A stretch of 64,000 bases of DNA from Nitrospirota bacterium (GTDB lineage Bacteria; Nitrospirota; Nitrospiria; 2-01-FULL-66-17), in the NCBI GenBank assembly GCA_040757335.1, contig JBFLXB010000001.1:248001-312000 (forward strand). The letters are read 5' to 3'. Each line of letters starts with the position of its first letter. Within the stretch, counting starts at the first letter, position 1. The notes beneath the pieces are model-generated. The model saw only the letters and a program-made list of their open reading frames with translations, did not search any database and had not been told where the DNA came from. Shown piece by piece: positions 44,798 to 52,715 of this stretch. The position numbers and the translations under genes were made by a program.

Positions 44798-46252
44798 ATG
44801 CCGAACCGTCAGAAACGACCGATCAACAAGTTGTTCATTGCCAACCGCGGCGAGATTGCGTGCCGGACCATCCGCACGTGTATGGAAATGGGCATCACGT
44901 CGGTGGTCGGGTACTCCGACTGCGACGCGCTCTCGTACCACGTCCGAATGGCCGATCAAGCCGTGCACCTCGGCCCCTCGCCGGCCAAACTGAGTTACCT
45001 CGACATCGGCAAGATCATCGACGCGGCGCGGGCGACCGGGTGCGACGCGGTCTTCCCCGGCTACGGGTTCCTGTCCGAGAACCCGGACCTTGCGCGCGCG
45101 TGCCGCGCCGCGGGGCTGATCTTTGTGGGGCCCAGCGCGGACGTTATCGCGTCGATGGGCGACAAAATCGCGACCAAGGACACTCTGGCCGCGGCCAAGG
45201 TGCCCGTGATCCCGGGCCTCAAGCGGGTGACGTCCGCGCAACAGATCGTGGACTTCGGCCACAAAGTCGGCTGGCCGATCATGATCAAAGCCATTGCCGG
45301 CGGCGGCGGGCGGGGGATGGTACGGGTGGATACGCCGCAGCAGGCGCCCAAAGCGCTCGAGCACGCCGTCTCCATCGCGGGGAAGCTGTTTGCGACGGAG
45401 GGGGTTTACGCGGAGAAATACATCCGCAACGCGCGCCACATCGAGTTCCAGTTCATGGCGGACCAACACGGCTCGGTGATCCACCTCGGCGAGCGCGAGT
45501 GTTCGATCCAGCGCCGGCATCAGAAGTTGGTGGAGGAGGCTCCGTCCACGTTCCTGAACGACGAGCTGCGCCGGGAGATGGGCGGGGTCGTGGTCAAGGC
45601 CATGAAGGAGATCGGGTACGTGACCGCGGGAACGCTCGAATTTCTGGTGGATCCCGAAATGCGGTACTACGCGATCGAGGTCAATCCCCGCATCCAGGTC
45701 GAGCACACGGTGACGGAAATGGTCGCGGGGCTGGACCTCATCCGACTGATGATCCGGACCGCGGCCGGCCAGCCGCTGACCGTGCGCCAGGAGGACATCG
45801 TCCTGCGCAGCCACGCGATCCAGTGCCGGGTCAACGCCGAAGACCCCAAGAACCACTTCGCGCCCTCGTTCGGTACAGTGACCTATCTGCGCCAGGTCAG
45901 CGGCCCGTTCGTGCGCGCGGACACGGGGATTTACCAGGGCTGGGAGATCCCGCCGTATTACGACTCGCTCATCACCAAGATCTGCTCTCTGGCGAAGGAT
46001 CGGACCACGGCCATCGAGCGGATGTGGCGCGCGCTCTGCGAGTACGAGATCTGGGGGGTCAAGACCACCATCCCGCTCCTCAAGAAGATCATGGTGCACC
46101 CGGACTTCGTGGCCGGCCGGTTCGACACCGACTTTATCGACAAACACCTCGACGAACTGTTGGATTACGTGGAGGAGGAGGACGAGCTGCTCAGGCTGGC
46201 GCGGTTTGTCGCGGAAATCACGGCAATAGGGAGGAATCCCTATTGCCGCTGA
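44798..46252 (+). CDS. pycA: Biotin carboxylase subunit of a two-part carboxylase
   Basis: 484 residues of the AccC/PycA ATP-grasp family: KLFIANRGEIACRTIRTC, VFPGYGFLSENP, the glycine-rich ATP loop KAIAGGGGRGMVRV, HIEFQFMAD, GERECSIQRRHQKLVEEAPS, and EVNPRIQVEHTVTE. It carboxylates biotin with bicarbonate and ATP. The carboxyltransferase with its biotin domain is encoded 286 bp downstream, so the pair forms a pyruvate-carboxylase-like (or 2-oxoglutarate-carboxylase-like) enzyme. The stop directly abuts a repeat element. Confidence 0.92.
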   Translation: MPNRQKRPINKLFIANRGEIACRTIRTCMEMGITSVVGYSDCDALSYHVRMADQAVHLGPSPAKLSYLDIGKIIDAARATGCDAVFPGYGFLSENPDLARACRAAGLIFVGPSADVIASMGDKIATKDTLAAAKVPVIPGLKRVTSAQQIVDFGHKVGWPIMIKAIAGGGGRGMVRVDTPQQAPKALEHAVSIAGKLFATEGVYAEKYIRNARHIEFQFMADQHGSVIHLGERECSIQRRHQKLVEEAPSTFLNDELRREMGGVVVKAMKEIGYVTAGTLEFLVDPEMRYYAIEVNPRIQVEHTVTEMVAGLDLIRLMIRTAAGQPLTVRQEDIVLRSHAIQCRVNAEDPKNHFAPSFGTVTYLRQVSGPFVRADTGIYQGWEIPPYYDSLITKICSLAKDRTTAIERMWRALCEYEIWGVKTTIPLLKKIMVHPDFVAGRFDTDFIDKHLDELLDYVEEEDELLRLARFVAEITAIGRNPYCR

Positions 46253-46502
46253 GAGCCTGTCCATGAACCTGAACGCGCCGAGGGCGCGAACTCTAATCGA
46301 CCCGAAGGGACACTACAGGTGGCGAAGCAACGGTCATCTGCTGCGTTGCCGCTCTCAAGATGCCACGGCCGCCGCACCGTCTCGGCGGCGCTCCTGGCTT
46401 GGCGCCACTTCTTCGTGGCGCCACTCGCCTCACGTACGCAACCAGTACGCTCCGCTCCGGTGCTCGCGGCGCCTTGCATCTGACGCGTTCCCGAACAGGC
46501 TC
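46253..46502. repeat. Inverted-repeat element, type B, long composite copy inside the carboxylase operon
   Basis: 250 bp, with ends GAGCCTGTCCATGAAC and, in complement, GAGCCTGTTCGGGAACG. It contains the family core (CTCACGTACGCAACCAGTAC) plus the palindromic block GGCGCCACTTCTTCGTGGCG shared with the copy at 10.5 kb, and a unique insert of about 60 bp near the left end. The left end touches the pycA stop codon. Confidence 0.83.
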
Positions 46503-46537
46503 CGCTTCGCGGTTAGCTGGGCAGGATTCTAGCTCAA

Positions 46538-48646
46538 ATGACTCGGACACGTTCAAAGACCGCGTCGGCACAGACGGTCCATCCCAGCTTGAGCCCCAAA
46601 GAGAACGTCGCCATCCTCCGGCGCGATCCGCGGATCCATTTCACCAACACCGGCCCCCGCGACACAGGCCAGAGTGATTTCAAGAACCGGCACACGCTCT
46701 ACGATCTGATCCGACTCGCGCCGATGTACAACCGTTCGGGTTACTTTTCGGTCGAGAATCACGGCGGCGCGCGCTTTCACCAGAACCTGCTGCAGAACAA
46801 GATCGACCCGTTCGAAGAAGCCGCGTTGTGGAAAGAGCGGATGCCCGACGTGATGACGCAGACCTTGGTGCGTTCGACCAATCTCTGGGGCTACCGCATG
46901 TACCCGCGCAACGTGGTCACGTTGTCGGTCAAGGCCTTCCTGCCGTACGTGGACGTGTGGCGGTGTTTCGATTTTCTCAACTACGTGCCCAACATGATTC
47001 CCATTGCGGAGGAGGTCATGAAGGGCGGAAAACTGTTCGAACCCGCCATCTCGTTCTCGGTGTCGGACGACTGCACCAACGCCTACTACCTCAAAGTCAC
47101 CAGGGAGATCCTGGCCGTCACCGGCGGGGCCAAAGAGATCATTCTGTGCATCAAGGACATGGCCGGGGTCGGCTCGCCCAAGCGCATCGCGTCGCTCGTG
47201 GACGCGCTGCTGAACAAGTACCCGTCGCTGGTCATCCATTACCACCGCCACACCACCGACGGCTTGGCCGTACCCGCGCTGGTGGCCGCGGCCAAGGCCG
47301 GGGCCAAGATCCTGGACGTGACCGACGACCCCTTCACGCGCTACTACGGCCATGCGCCGGTGCGGTCGGTGAACGCGCTGCTGCAGGAGCAAGGGCTCCA
47401 AACGAAGCTGGATCTGACCTGGGTCGACGAGGCCGGACGCACGATCACCGACTTCATCGGCTACTACCAGGAATTCGAGTCGCAATTCCGGGGCTTCTCG
47501 CACAAGGTGACCGAACACCGCATGCCGGGCGGGGCGTTTCCCAGTTCATTCGAGCAGGCGGTCAAAGGCGACTTTCTGCACCTCATGCCGCACATCCTTA
47601 GGGGGATGAGCTACGGTAACCGGTTCATCAAGTACTTCGACGTGACCCCGGGCTCCCAGATCACCTGGACCACGTGGGCGGGCATCGTGCAGTTCCACTT
47701 CAAAGAAGGCGGGTACAAACAGGTCGAGCACCTATTGGAAGTCTGTGAGCGGTTCATCGCGGCCGGACAGCGCCTCAACAAACTCACGCCCCCGGAACGC
47801 GAGGTGCTGCTGGGTCTCTACGCGCGCGCCACCGACGATCTCAAGAGTCTGCTCCTGGGCCGCTACGGACCGCTGCCGTTCGGGTGGCCCGACGACTGGG
47901 TGTACCAATCCGTGTTCGGCGATGGGTGGCGCGAGCGGGTCAAGAGGGAACGGATCGAGGCCTCGCCCCTGGCGAAGAAGAAAAAAGAAGACATTGCCGC
48001 GCTCGAGCGGGAATTGGAAGCCAAGATCAACCGCCGCGCCACGCCGCAGGAATTGGTGCTGTACCTGCAGCACCCGGGAGCGACCGTGGATTTCATTGCG
48101 TTTCGCCGCAAATACGGCAACACCACGGTCCTGCCCACGCCGGTCTGGTTCGACGGGTTGAAGGAGGTGGGCACCGAGGTCCGCATCGATCACCTCGGAA
48201 AACCCACCACGTTCAAGCTGGTGTCGATCGGGGGAGAGGCCGCGGGCGTGCGGCACGTGGTGTTGGCCGTCAACAACACCATGCACGTGTTCCCTGTCGA
48301 TATGCCGGACCATGCGGGTCGTCCCAAAGTTGCGGTGCGCCTGGCCGATCCAGCGGTCAAAGGCCAGGTCGCGTCGCCCATGATGGGCAACGTCTGGCGG
48401 ATCGGGGACAAGAATCGCAGCCTCAAGGTGGGCGACATCGTCAAAGAGGGCGAAGAGATCATGAACCTCGAGGCCATGAAGATCGAGACCGCGATCCTGG
48501 CTCCGATGCACGGGGTGATCCGGGAGATTCCGGTCACCCTGAACCAGGCTGTGGTGGAGAAACAGTTGCTGATGGTCCTTGGAGAGATCCCGTGGGCGGA
48601 GCGCAAAGGCAACCCCCCCTCGTCGCGCGGCGCTAAAAAGGCCTGA
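46538..48646 (+). CDS. pycB: Carboxyltransferase/biotinyl subunit (PycB-like, divergent)
   Basis: 702 residues: carboxyltransferase TIM barrel, PYC/OadA conserved domain, and a C-terminal biotinyl domain with NLEAMKIE, biotin on Lys648. The barrel entry reads FTNTGPRDTGQS (Asp42, Gln45) where classical enzymes have a TTLRDAHQS-type motif, and the metal motif is HYHRHTTDG (His234, His236) instead of HTHDTSG. The overall fold and metal histidines are kept, but the substrate pocket may differ: pyruvate and 2-oxoglutarate are both candidates. The lysine-rich KKKKED segment links the domains. Confidence 0.87.
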   Translation: MTRTRSKTASAQTVHPSLSPKENVAILRRDPRIHFTNTGPRDTGQSDFKNRHTLYDLIRLAPMYNRSGYFSVENHGGARFHQNLLQNKIDPFEEAALWKERMPDVMTQTLVRSTNLWGYRMYPRNVVTLSVKAFLPYVDVWRCFDFLNYVPNMIPIAEEVMKGGKLFEPAISFSVSDDCTNAYYLKVTREILAVTGGAKEIILCIKDMAGVGSPKRIASLVDALLNKYPSLVIHYHRHTTDGLAVPALVAAAKAGAKILDVTDDPFTRYYGHAPVRSVNALLQEQGLQTKLDLTWVDEAGRTITDFIGYYQEFESQFRGFSHKVTEHRMPGGAFPSSFEQAVKGDFLHLMPHILRGMSYGNRFIKYFDVTPGSQITWTTWAGIVQFHFKEGGYKQVEHLLEVCERFIAAGQRLNKLTPPEREVLLGLYARATDDLKSLLLGRYGPLPFGWPDDWVYQSVFGDGWRERVKRERIEASPLAKKKKEDIAALERELEAKINRRATPQELVLYLQHPGATVDFIAFRRKYGNTTVLPTPVWFDGLKEVGTEVRIDHLGKPTTFKLVSIGGEAAGVRHVVLAVNNTMHVFPVDMPDHAGRPKVAVRLADPAVKGQVASPMMGNVWRIGDKNRSLKVGDIVKEGEEIMNLEAMKIETAILAPMHGVIREIPVTLNQAVVEKQLLMVLGEIPWAERKGNPPSSRGAKKA

Positions 48647-48711
48647 CGCTCACGACCCCGTCTCTCAGGGAAACGCGATACCTCGCTGTCTCTTACCAGG
48701 AGGGAGAGAGT

Positions 48712-49866
48712 ATGACACGCCGGGCCGCTCTTCTGATGTTCGCCGTGCTCACGGTCGGTTGGCTCGCGGGGTCGCGCGCGGTGGGTGCCGAGACCGCGTA
48801 CGAACTCTGGGTGCTTGATCAGGGCACGAACTCGCTGCTTATCTACGACGGGACCAAACTGGCCGCCCAGGCTCAACCCGAACGCATAGACCTAGCGCCG
48901 TTCGGCGGCGCGAAGCCGCACATGGTCGTGTTTTCTCCGAAACAGGATTATGCGTTTATTGCGAATGTCGCGTCGGGCCACGTGTACGTCATGCGCGGGT
49001 CGGACCGCAAAGTCGTGTTCAATGAGGACCTCGGCCAGCAGGCGCACGCCGCCGTGCCGTCTCCCGACGGGAAGCGCGCGTTGGTCGCGAATCAAAACGA
49101 CAAGAAGCTGACCGAGATCTTGACCGACTACGGCAAGGGCGCGTTCCGGGTCGGACGGGTGTTCGATCTGGAGCAGGCGCCCGAGTTGGCCGATGCTGCG
49201 GAATTTCCGGATCGGGCGCCGATCTGTCTGATGTTTACGGCCGACGGATCCAAAGCCTACGTGACCCTCCGCGGCGGCGGAATCGCGGTGGTGTCCTTCC
49301 CCGCGGACCAGGCTGCGCCGGCCAAGGTGACCAAGGCCTTCGGTAAGGTGAAAGACGGCATCGAGGCCAATGGGTGCGGCACGTTGCGAAGCGCGGACGG
49401 GAAACGCATGTATGCGAACTCGGGATCGGCATCGGGTGGGAAGTTTTACGTGTTCGACGCCGCCAAGGATTCGCTGATGAGCTCGTCCGCGCTGACGGAC
49501 ACCGGGCGCGACGCACACGGCGTCGCGTTGGCCGGCGGCCACGTGTGGGTCGCGAATCGGTCGGACGACAACGTTGCGGTGCTCACCGGCGACGGAAAAG
49601 TGGTCGCAAAGATCGACGGCGTGGGCGACGCCCCGGATCTCTTGGACGTCTCGCCCGGCGGGGATCGCGTGTTCGCCACGCTGCGGGGGCCCAAACCCGC
49701 CACCGGCACGCACGATGTGGCCGGCAAGTCGCCCGGGGTCAGCGTGCTTTTGGTTCAGGGCGGGGGCAAGGCCGCCAAACGCGAATTCATCATTCCGATC
49801 GGCGATCAGAGCGCCGAGTCTTCCAGCGACCCGCACGGCATCGCGGTCCGCAAGAAGAGCGGTTAA
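48712..49866 (+). CDS. Exported beta-propeller (YVTN-type) protein
   Basis: 384 residues, signal peptide to about 28 (VGWLAGSRAVGAET), then repeated four-strand blades with patterns such as MVVFSPKQDYAFIANVASGHVYVM, PSPDGKRALVANQNDKKLTEI, MFTADGSKAYVTLRGGGIAVVSF and VALAGGHVWVANRSDDNVAVL. About seven blades are expected. No enzyme residues or haem motif seen; such propellers often bind cofactors or scaffold periplasmic enzymes. The ribosome site CAGGAGGGAGAG is strong. Confidence 0.78.
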   Translation: MTRRAALLMFAVLTVGWLAGSRAVGAETAYELWVLDQGTNSLLIYDGTKLAAQAQPERIDLAPFGGAKPHMVVFSPKQDYAFIANVASGHVYVMRGSDRKVVFNEDLGQQAHAAVPSPDGKRALVANQNDKKLTEILTDYGKGAFRVGRVFDLEQAPELADAAEFPDRAPICLMFTADGSKAYVTLRGGGIAVVSFPADQAAPAKVTKAFGKVKDGIEANGCGTLRSADGKRMYANSGSASGGKFYVFDAAKDSLMSSSALTDTGRDAHGVALAGGHVWVANRSDDNVAVLTGDGKVVAKIDGVGDAPDLLDVSPGGDRVFATLRGPKPATGTHDVAGKSPGVSVLLVQGGGKAAKREFIIPIGDQSAESSSDPHGIAVRKKSG

Positions 49867-50081
49867 AACGATCGCCGCGCGCGGCCGTCAGCTCCCGATC
49901 ACCGTTGAACCCGTGGTAGTGGTTTTGACCACGGCCACCACGCTGGGTTTGGGATACGGCGCGCCGTACAGGGGCACTTGCACCCACTGGGCCAGCGCCG
50001 AGCGCGCCACCGGCGTCTGGGGTTCTCACCCGCACGCGGAGACGCGGGTCGCACCATCCTGAAGGCGCTGAAGACGAGGGG
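49867..50081. other. Gap with a possible minus-strand coding remnant
   Basis: Between convergent genes. Minus-strand bases from about 50010 down to a TGA at 49888 read as a 40-codon protein-like segment (ARSALAQWVQVPLYGAPYP and a later VVAVVKTTTTGSTVIGS), with an in-frame stop just upstream and no ribosome site. It may be the tail of a decayed gene. A GTGGT/ACCAC hairpin lies inside it. Confidence 0.35.
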
Positions 50082-50426
50082 CTATCCCGGCGGGACTTCT
50101 TCTGCGGGCTCGGGAGCCGGCTCCGCCGGTTGTGAGTCCGAGGGCGAAACGGGTGTGTCCGCTGCCGGTGGCGCCGTCTCAGTAGAGGGGAGTGGGGTCC
50201 TCACTGGGGGGGCGCCGGAATCCATCGCAGGCAGCGGTGTGTCGAGCGACGGAGGGCCGGTTTCCAGCGACGGCAGAGGCGTATTCGTGGACGGTGGTCC
50301 GATGTCCAGCGAGGGCAGCGAAGCAGGGGCCTGGATCTCTTCCAGCGTGGCCGCGCCGACCTCCGCCATCACACCGGCTCCCAGCATGACCGTGGTGAGA
50401 ACGAGCGTCATGACGATCCATCTCAT
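50082..50426 (-). CDS. Exported proline-rich repeat protein
   Basis: 114 residues with a signal peptide (VMTLVLTTVMLGAGVMAEVGA), then a low-complexity region of about six degenerate units of 12-14 residues built on P-S-L-(D/E)-(I/T)-G-P-P-S-x-(N/D)-T-P-L, ending in a PAEPAPEPAEEVPPG tail. The start at 50426 is backed by AAGGAGGG at ideal spacing, unlike the longer upstream frame. Acidic, extended and secreted, so probably a periplasmic spacer or surface-bound protein. No family recognised. Confidence 0.72.
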   Translation of the reverse strand: MRWIVMTLVLTTVMLGAGVMAEVGAATLEEIQAPASLPSLDIGPPSTNTPLPSLETGPPSLDTPLPAMDSGAPPVRTPLPSTETAPPAADTPVSPSDSQPAEPAPEPAEEVPPG

Positions 50427-50608
50427 GGTGAAGCCCTCCTTCACAGTCTGGACAGCCGGCCCGTCGCGACTCATCCATTGTGCCTCATTGTCGGCTCGGA
50501 TCGCAACCCATGACTCGTTCGGGCCGGACAGTTGACTATTCTGGCAGTCTGCTAGAATTGCCGAGGTAGTTGGGTTCTTGAAGCGCTGGTCGAGGGGGAG
50601 CAAAGACT

Positions 50609-51538
50609 GTGGTCGACCAACCCTTTCCATCCGGGTCTCGCTCGCAGGTCGCGCAAGAGTCGGAACCTTCCAGACCTCGCGTTTGCGTGGGTTGGGTGGC
50701 CGTGGTGTTCCTCGTGATGTCTGTCTTGGCCGCCGGCGACGTTGTGGAGGTGGTGCCCGGCTTCGAGCGGTTCGTTTCCAGTCCGATCTTCCCGTATCTT
50801 CACGAAAGTCACGATGTCGCCGCGCTGATTCTGGGGCTCTACGTGGCTCACCGCCTGACGCCTGGCATCGGCCTCGGCGCCATTGCCTGGTTTCTGTTCC
50901 TGCACATCCCCTACGCGATCTTCACCTTTCCGCACGAACTGCCCGAGTTTCTGCGGCTCATCCTAATGAGCGGCGCGGCCTTCCTGGGGATCCGTATCAT
51001 CGCGGTGCGAAAACGCCTGGAGAAGCAGTTTGCCAAACAGGCGACGCTGGATCCGCTCACCGGGTTGATGAATCACAAGCACTTTCACAAGGAACTGGAA
51101 CGTCAACTGGCACTGGCCCGACGATACGGGGAGCAGGGGACCATCTTGTTCCTAGACCTCGACGGGTTCAAGGCGGTCAATGATCGCTTGGGCCATCAGA
51201 CCGGGGATGAGCTGTTGAAACGAGTCGCGGAGGTCATCCCCCAGTGTTTGCGCGTGACGGACATCGTGGCCCGGCTTGGCGGCGATGAATTCGCGGTGTA
51301 CCTACCGCGCACTGATACGCGCCACGCCAACGCGGCCGCTGAAAACATCCGACAAGCGATCAGCGGGTTGACCGTCGGCGGCTCACTGCAGGTCTCGGCG
51401 AGCATCGGGCTCGTGGCGTTTCCCGACCACGGCGACAACGCCGAACGGCTCTTGATCTTCGCGGATCGGGCGATGTATCGTGCCAAAGCCGAAGGTCGCA
51501 ACCGACTCGTGGTCTTCAGCTTGGCGACGCCCCAATGA
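50609..51538 (+). CDS. Membrane-bound diguanylate cyclase
   Basis: 309 residues: several N-terminal membrane segments (about 20-125), a short helix, then a GGDEF domain with LTGLMNHKHFHKEL, FLDLDGFKAVNDRLGH and the active site RLGGDEF. The inhibitory I-site RVTD stands five residues before GGDEF, so product feedback is expected. It makes c-di-GMP from two GTP. GTG start with an upstream GGGGGAG ribosome site. Confidence 0.9.
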   Translation: MVDQPFPSGSRSQVAQESEPSRPRVCVGWVAVVFLVMSVLAAGDVVEVVPGFERFVSSPIFPYLHESHDVAALILGLYVAHRLTPGIGLGAIAWFLFLHIPYAIFTFPHELPEFLRLILMSGAAFLGIRIIAVRKRLEKQFAKQATLDPLTGLMNHKHFHKELERQLALARRYGEQGTILFLDLDGFKAVNDRLGHQTGDELLKRVAEVIPQCLRVTDIVARLGGDEFAVYLPRTDTRHANAAAENIRQAISGLTVGGSLQVSASIGLVAFPDHGDNAERLLIFADRAMYRAKAEGRNRLVVFSLATPQ

Positions 51539-51637
51539 ACCAACGCATCATCGACCTCCACGACGAATACCAAACAGGCCGCCGACCAAGCGTGGGCCAG
51601 GACCATCACATACCTCAAGGAACACTTGAAGGCGTGA
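51535..51637 (+). pseudogene. Dienelactone hydrolase relic with internal deletion
   Basis: Begins with ATG overlapping the diguanylate cyclase stop and reads MNQRIIDLHDEYQT, resembling the N terminus of dienelactone hydrolase-family proteins. A few codons later another frame reads AADQAWARTITYLKEHLKA and then stops, resembling the C terminus of the same family. Only about 103 bp remain of a gene normally 750-900 bp long. The right end overlaps the 3' end of the minus-strand CruF-like gene by 23 bp. Confidence 0.62.
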
Positions 51638-52556
51638 CGGGCGCACTCCCAGCCACCCGCGGTTCGGGCGGGTGCTGAAAGAGTCGCAAGACCGCTAAGC
51701 CGCCGGCGAACCCCATGGTGTAGATGCTGATGATCGCGGCGGTTTCGTAGATGTCCCTGCTGCGCCAGACGTACCCCAAGGCATCGGCGTGTTCGGTGTT
51801 CGGCGAAATCGCGTACGTCGCGATATAGCCGGCAGCGACCAGGAGGTACAGCACCACCGGAGGGAGCCAGTACCCCTTGCCCTGCGTGTTCGTTCGAATC
51901 GGAGTGTGCCTGGCGCGAACTGTCAGGTAGAACGCGAACCCCTGGAAAAACAGGTAGGCCACCACGTACCAGCCAACGAAGTTCGTCAGCGGAACCCCGA
52001 AGTAGCCGCCGCTGTTGTGCCAGATCCAGACGTTGTGGATTGTAGAAGATGTGGGATCCAGCACCACGTCCCACATCGCCAACACGAACGCCGCGACCAC
52101 CGGCAGGGCGATTCGGTTGAGCCGCTGGTTCAGACGGGCGTCGGCCTTGTCGAGCAGGATATTGCCGATCACCCACGCGGTATAACCCATCCCAAAGTAC
52201 AGCACGCCGACGTCGAGCGGCACCCGGCCGATCATCGGGGCATGAAAGAAATTCGTGTAGTGATAACGATCAAAAGGGGACCCAATGGCAATGCTCGCGT
52301 TTTCCATCAACAAGCCGACCCCTGAAGACAGCAGGAGGAACACGAGCATGCCCCTCGCGCCGTACCGCATGGAGCCGTGGATCAGGGCGAGGCAGACCGC
52401 GGTGACCATCAGTACCAACACTTGGTGCGTGGGCACCATAAAGAACATCACGGCACTGACCACGGTGTACGCCGGCAGCAGAAGCCACAACGCGGTCGTG
52501 AGTCGCGACGCGCCACCTGGAAACAAACTGTCGGCACGAGGGTTCGACATCCCCAT
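51615..52556 (-). CDS. CruF-like carotenoid biosynthesis membrane protein (DUF422)
   Basis: 313 residues with about eight membrane helices and DUF422/CruF features: MENASIAIGSPFDRYHYTN, PLDVGVLYFGMGYTAWVIGNIL, AMWDVVLDP and GGYFGVPLTNFVGWYVVAYLFF. CruF-type proteins hydrate the psi end of acyclic carotenoids (C-1',2'-hydratase or related). No crt genes are adjacent, so the pathway must be elsewhere. AAAGGAGGTG precedes the start. The 3' end overlaps the hydrolase relic. Confidence 0.82.
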   Translation of the reverse strand: MGMSNPRADSLFPGGASRLTTALWLLLPAYTVVSAVMFFMVPTHQVLVLMVTAVCLALIHGSMRYGARGMLVFLLLSSGVGLLMENASIAIGSPFDRYHYTNFFHAPMIGRVPLDVGVLYFGMGYTAWVIGNILLDKADARLNQRLNRIALPVVAAFVLAMWDVVLDPTSSTIHNVWIWHNSGGYFGVPLTNFVGWYVVAYLFFQGFAFYLTVRARHTPIRTNTQGKGYWLPPVVLYLLVAAGYIATYAISPNTEHADALGYVWRSRDIYETAAIISIYTMGFAGGLAVLRLFQHPPEPRVAGSAPVTPSSVP

Positions 52557-52715
52557 GCGTCACACCTCCTTTGCGCGATCAAGCTGTCGCGAGCGGTCAG
52601 GCAGTCGTTCCGCGTAGCGACCGGTCCCGACGGGGCCCGATGTCGCTCCATCTCCCGGTAAGGGCCGGGCTCGATTATAGACCAGATTGAGGTACTCGAT
52701 GGCGTTTGAAGCGAA

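Noticed and set aside
6684-46502. CRISPR array as an explanation of the repeated sequences
   Set aside because: Copies are 120-260 bp, scattered kilobases apart at gene ends, without regular spacers and without cas genes.
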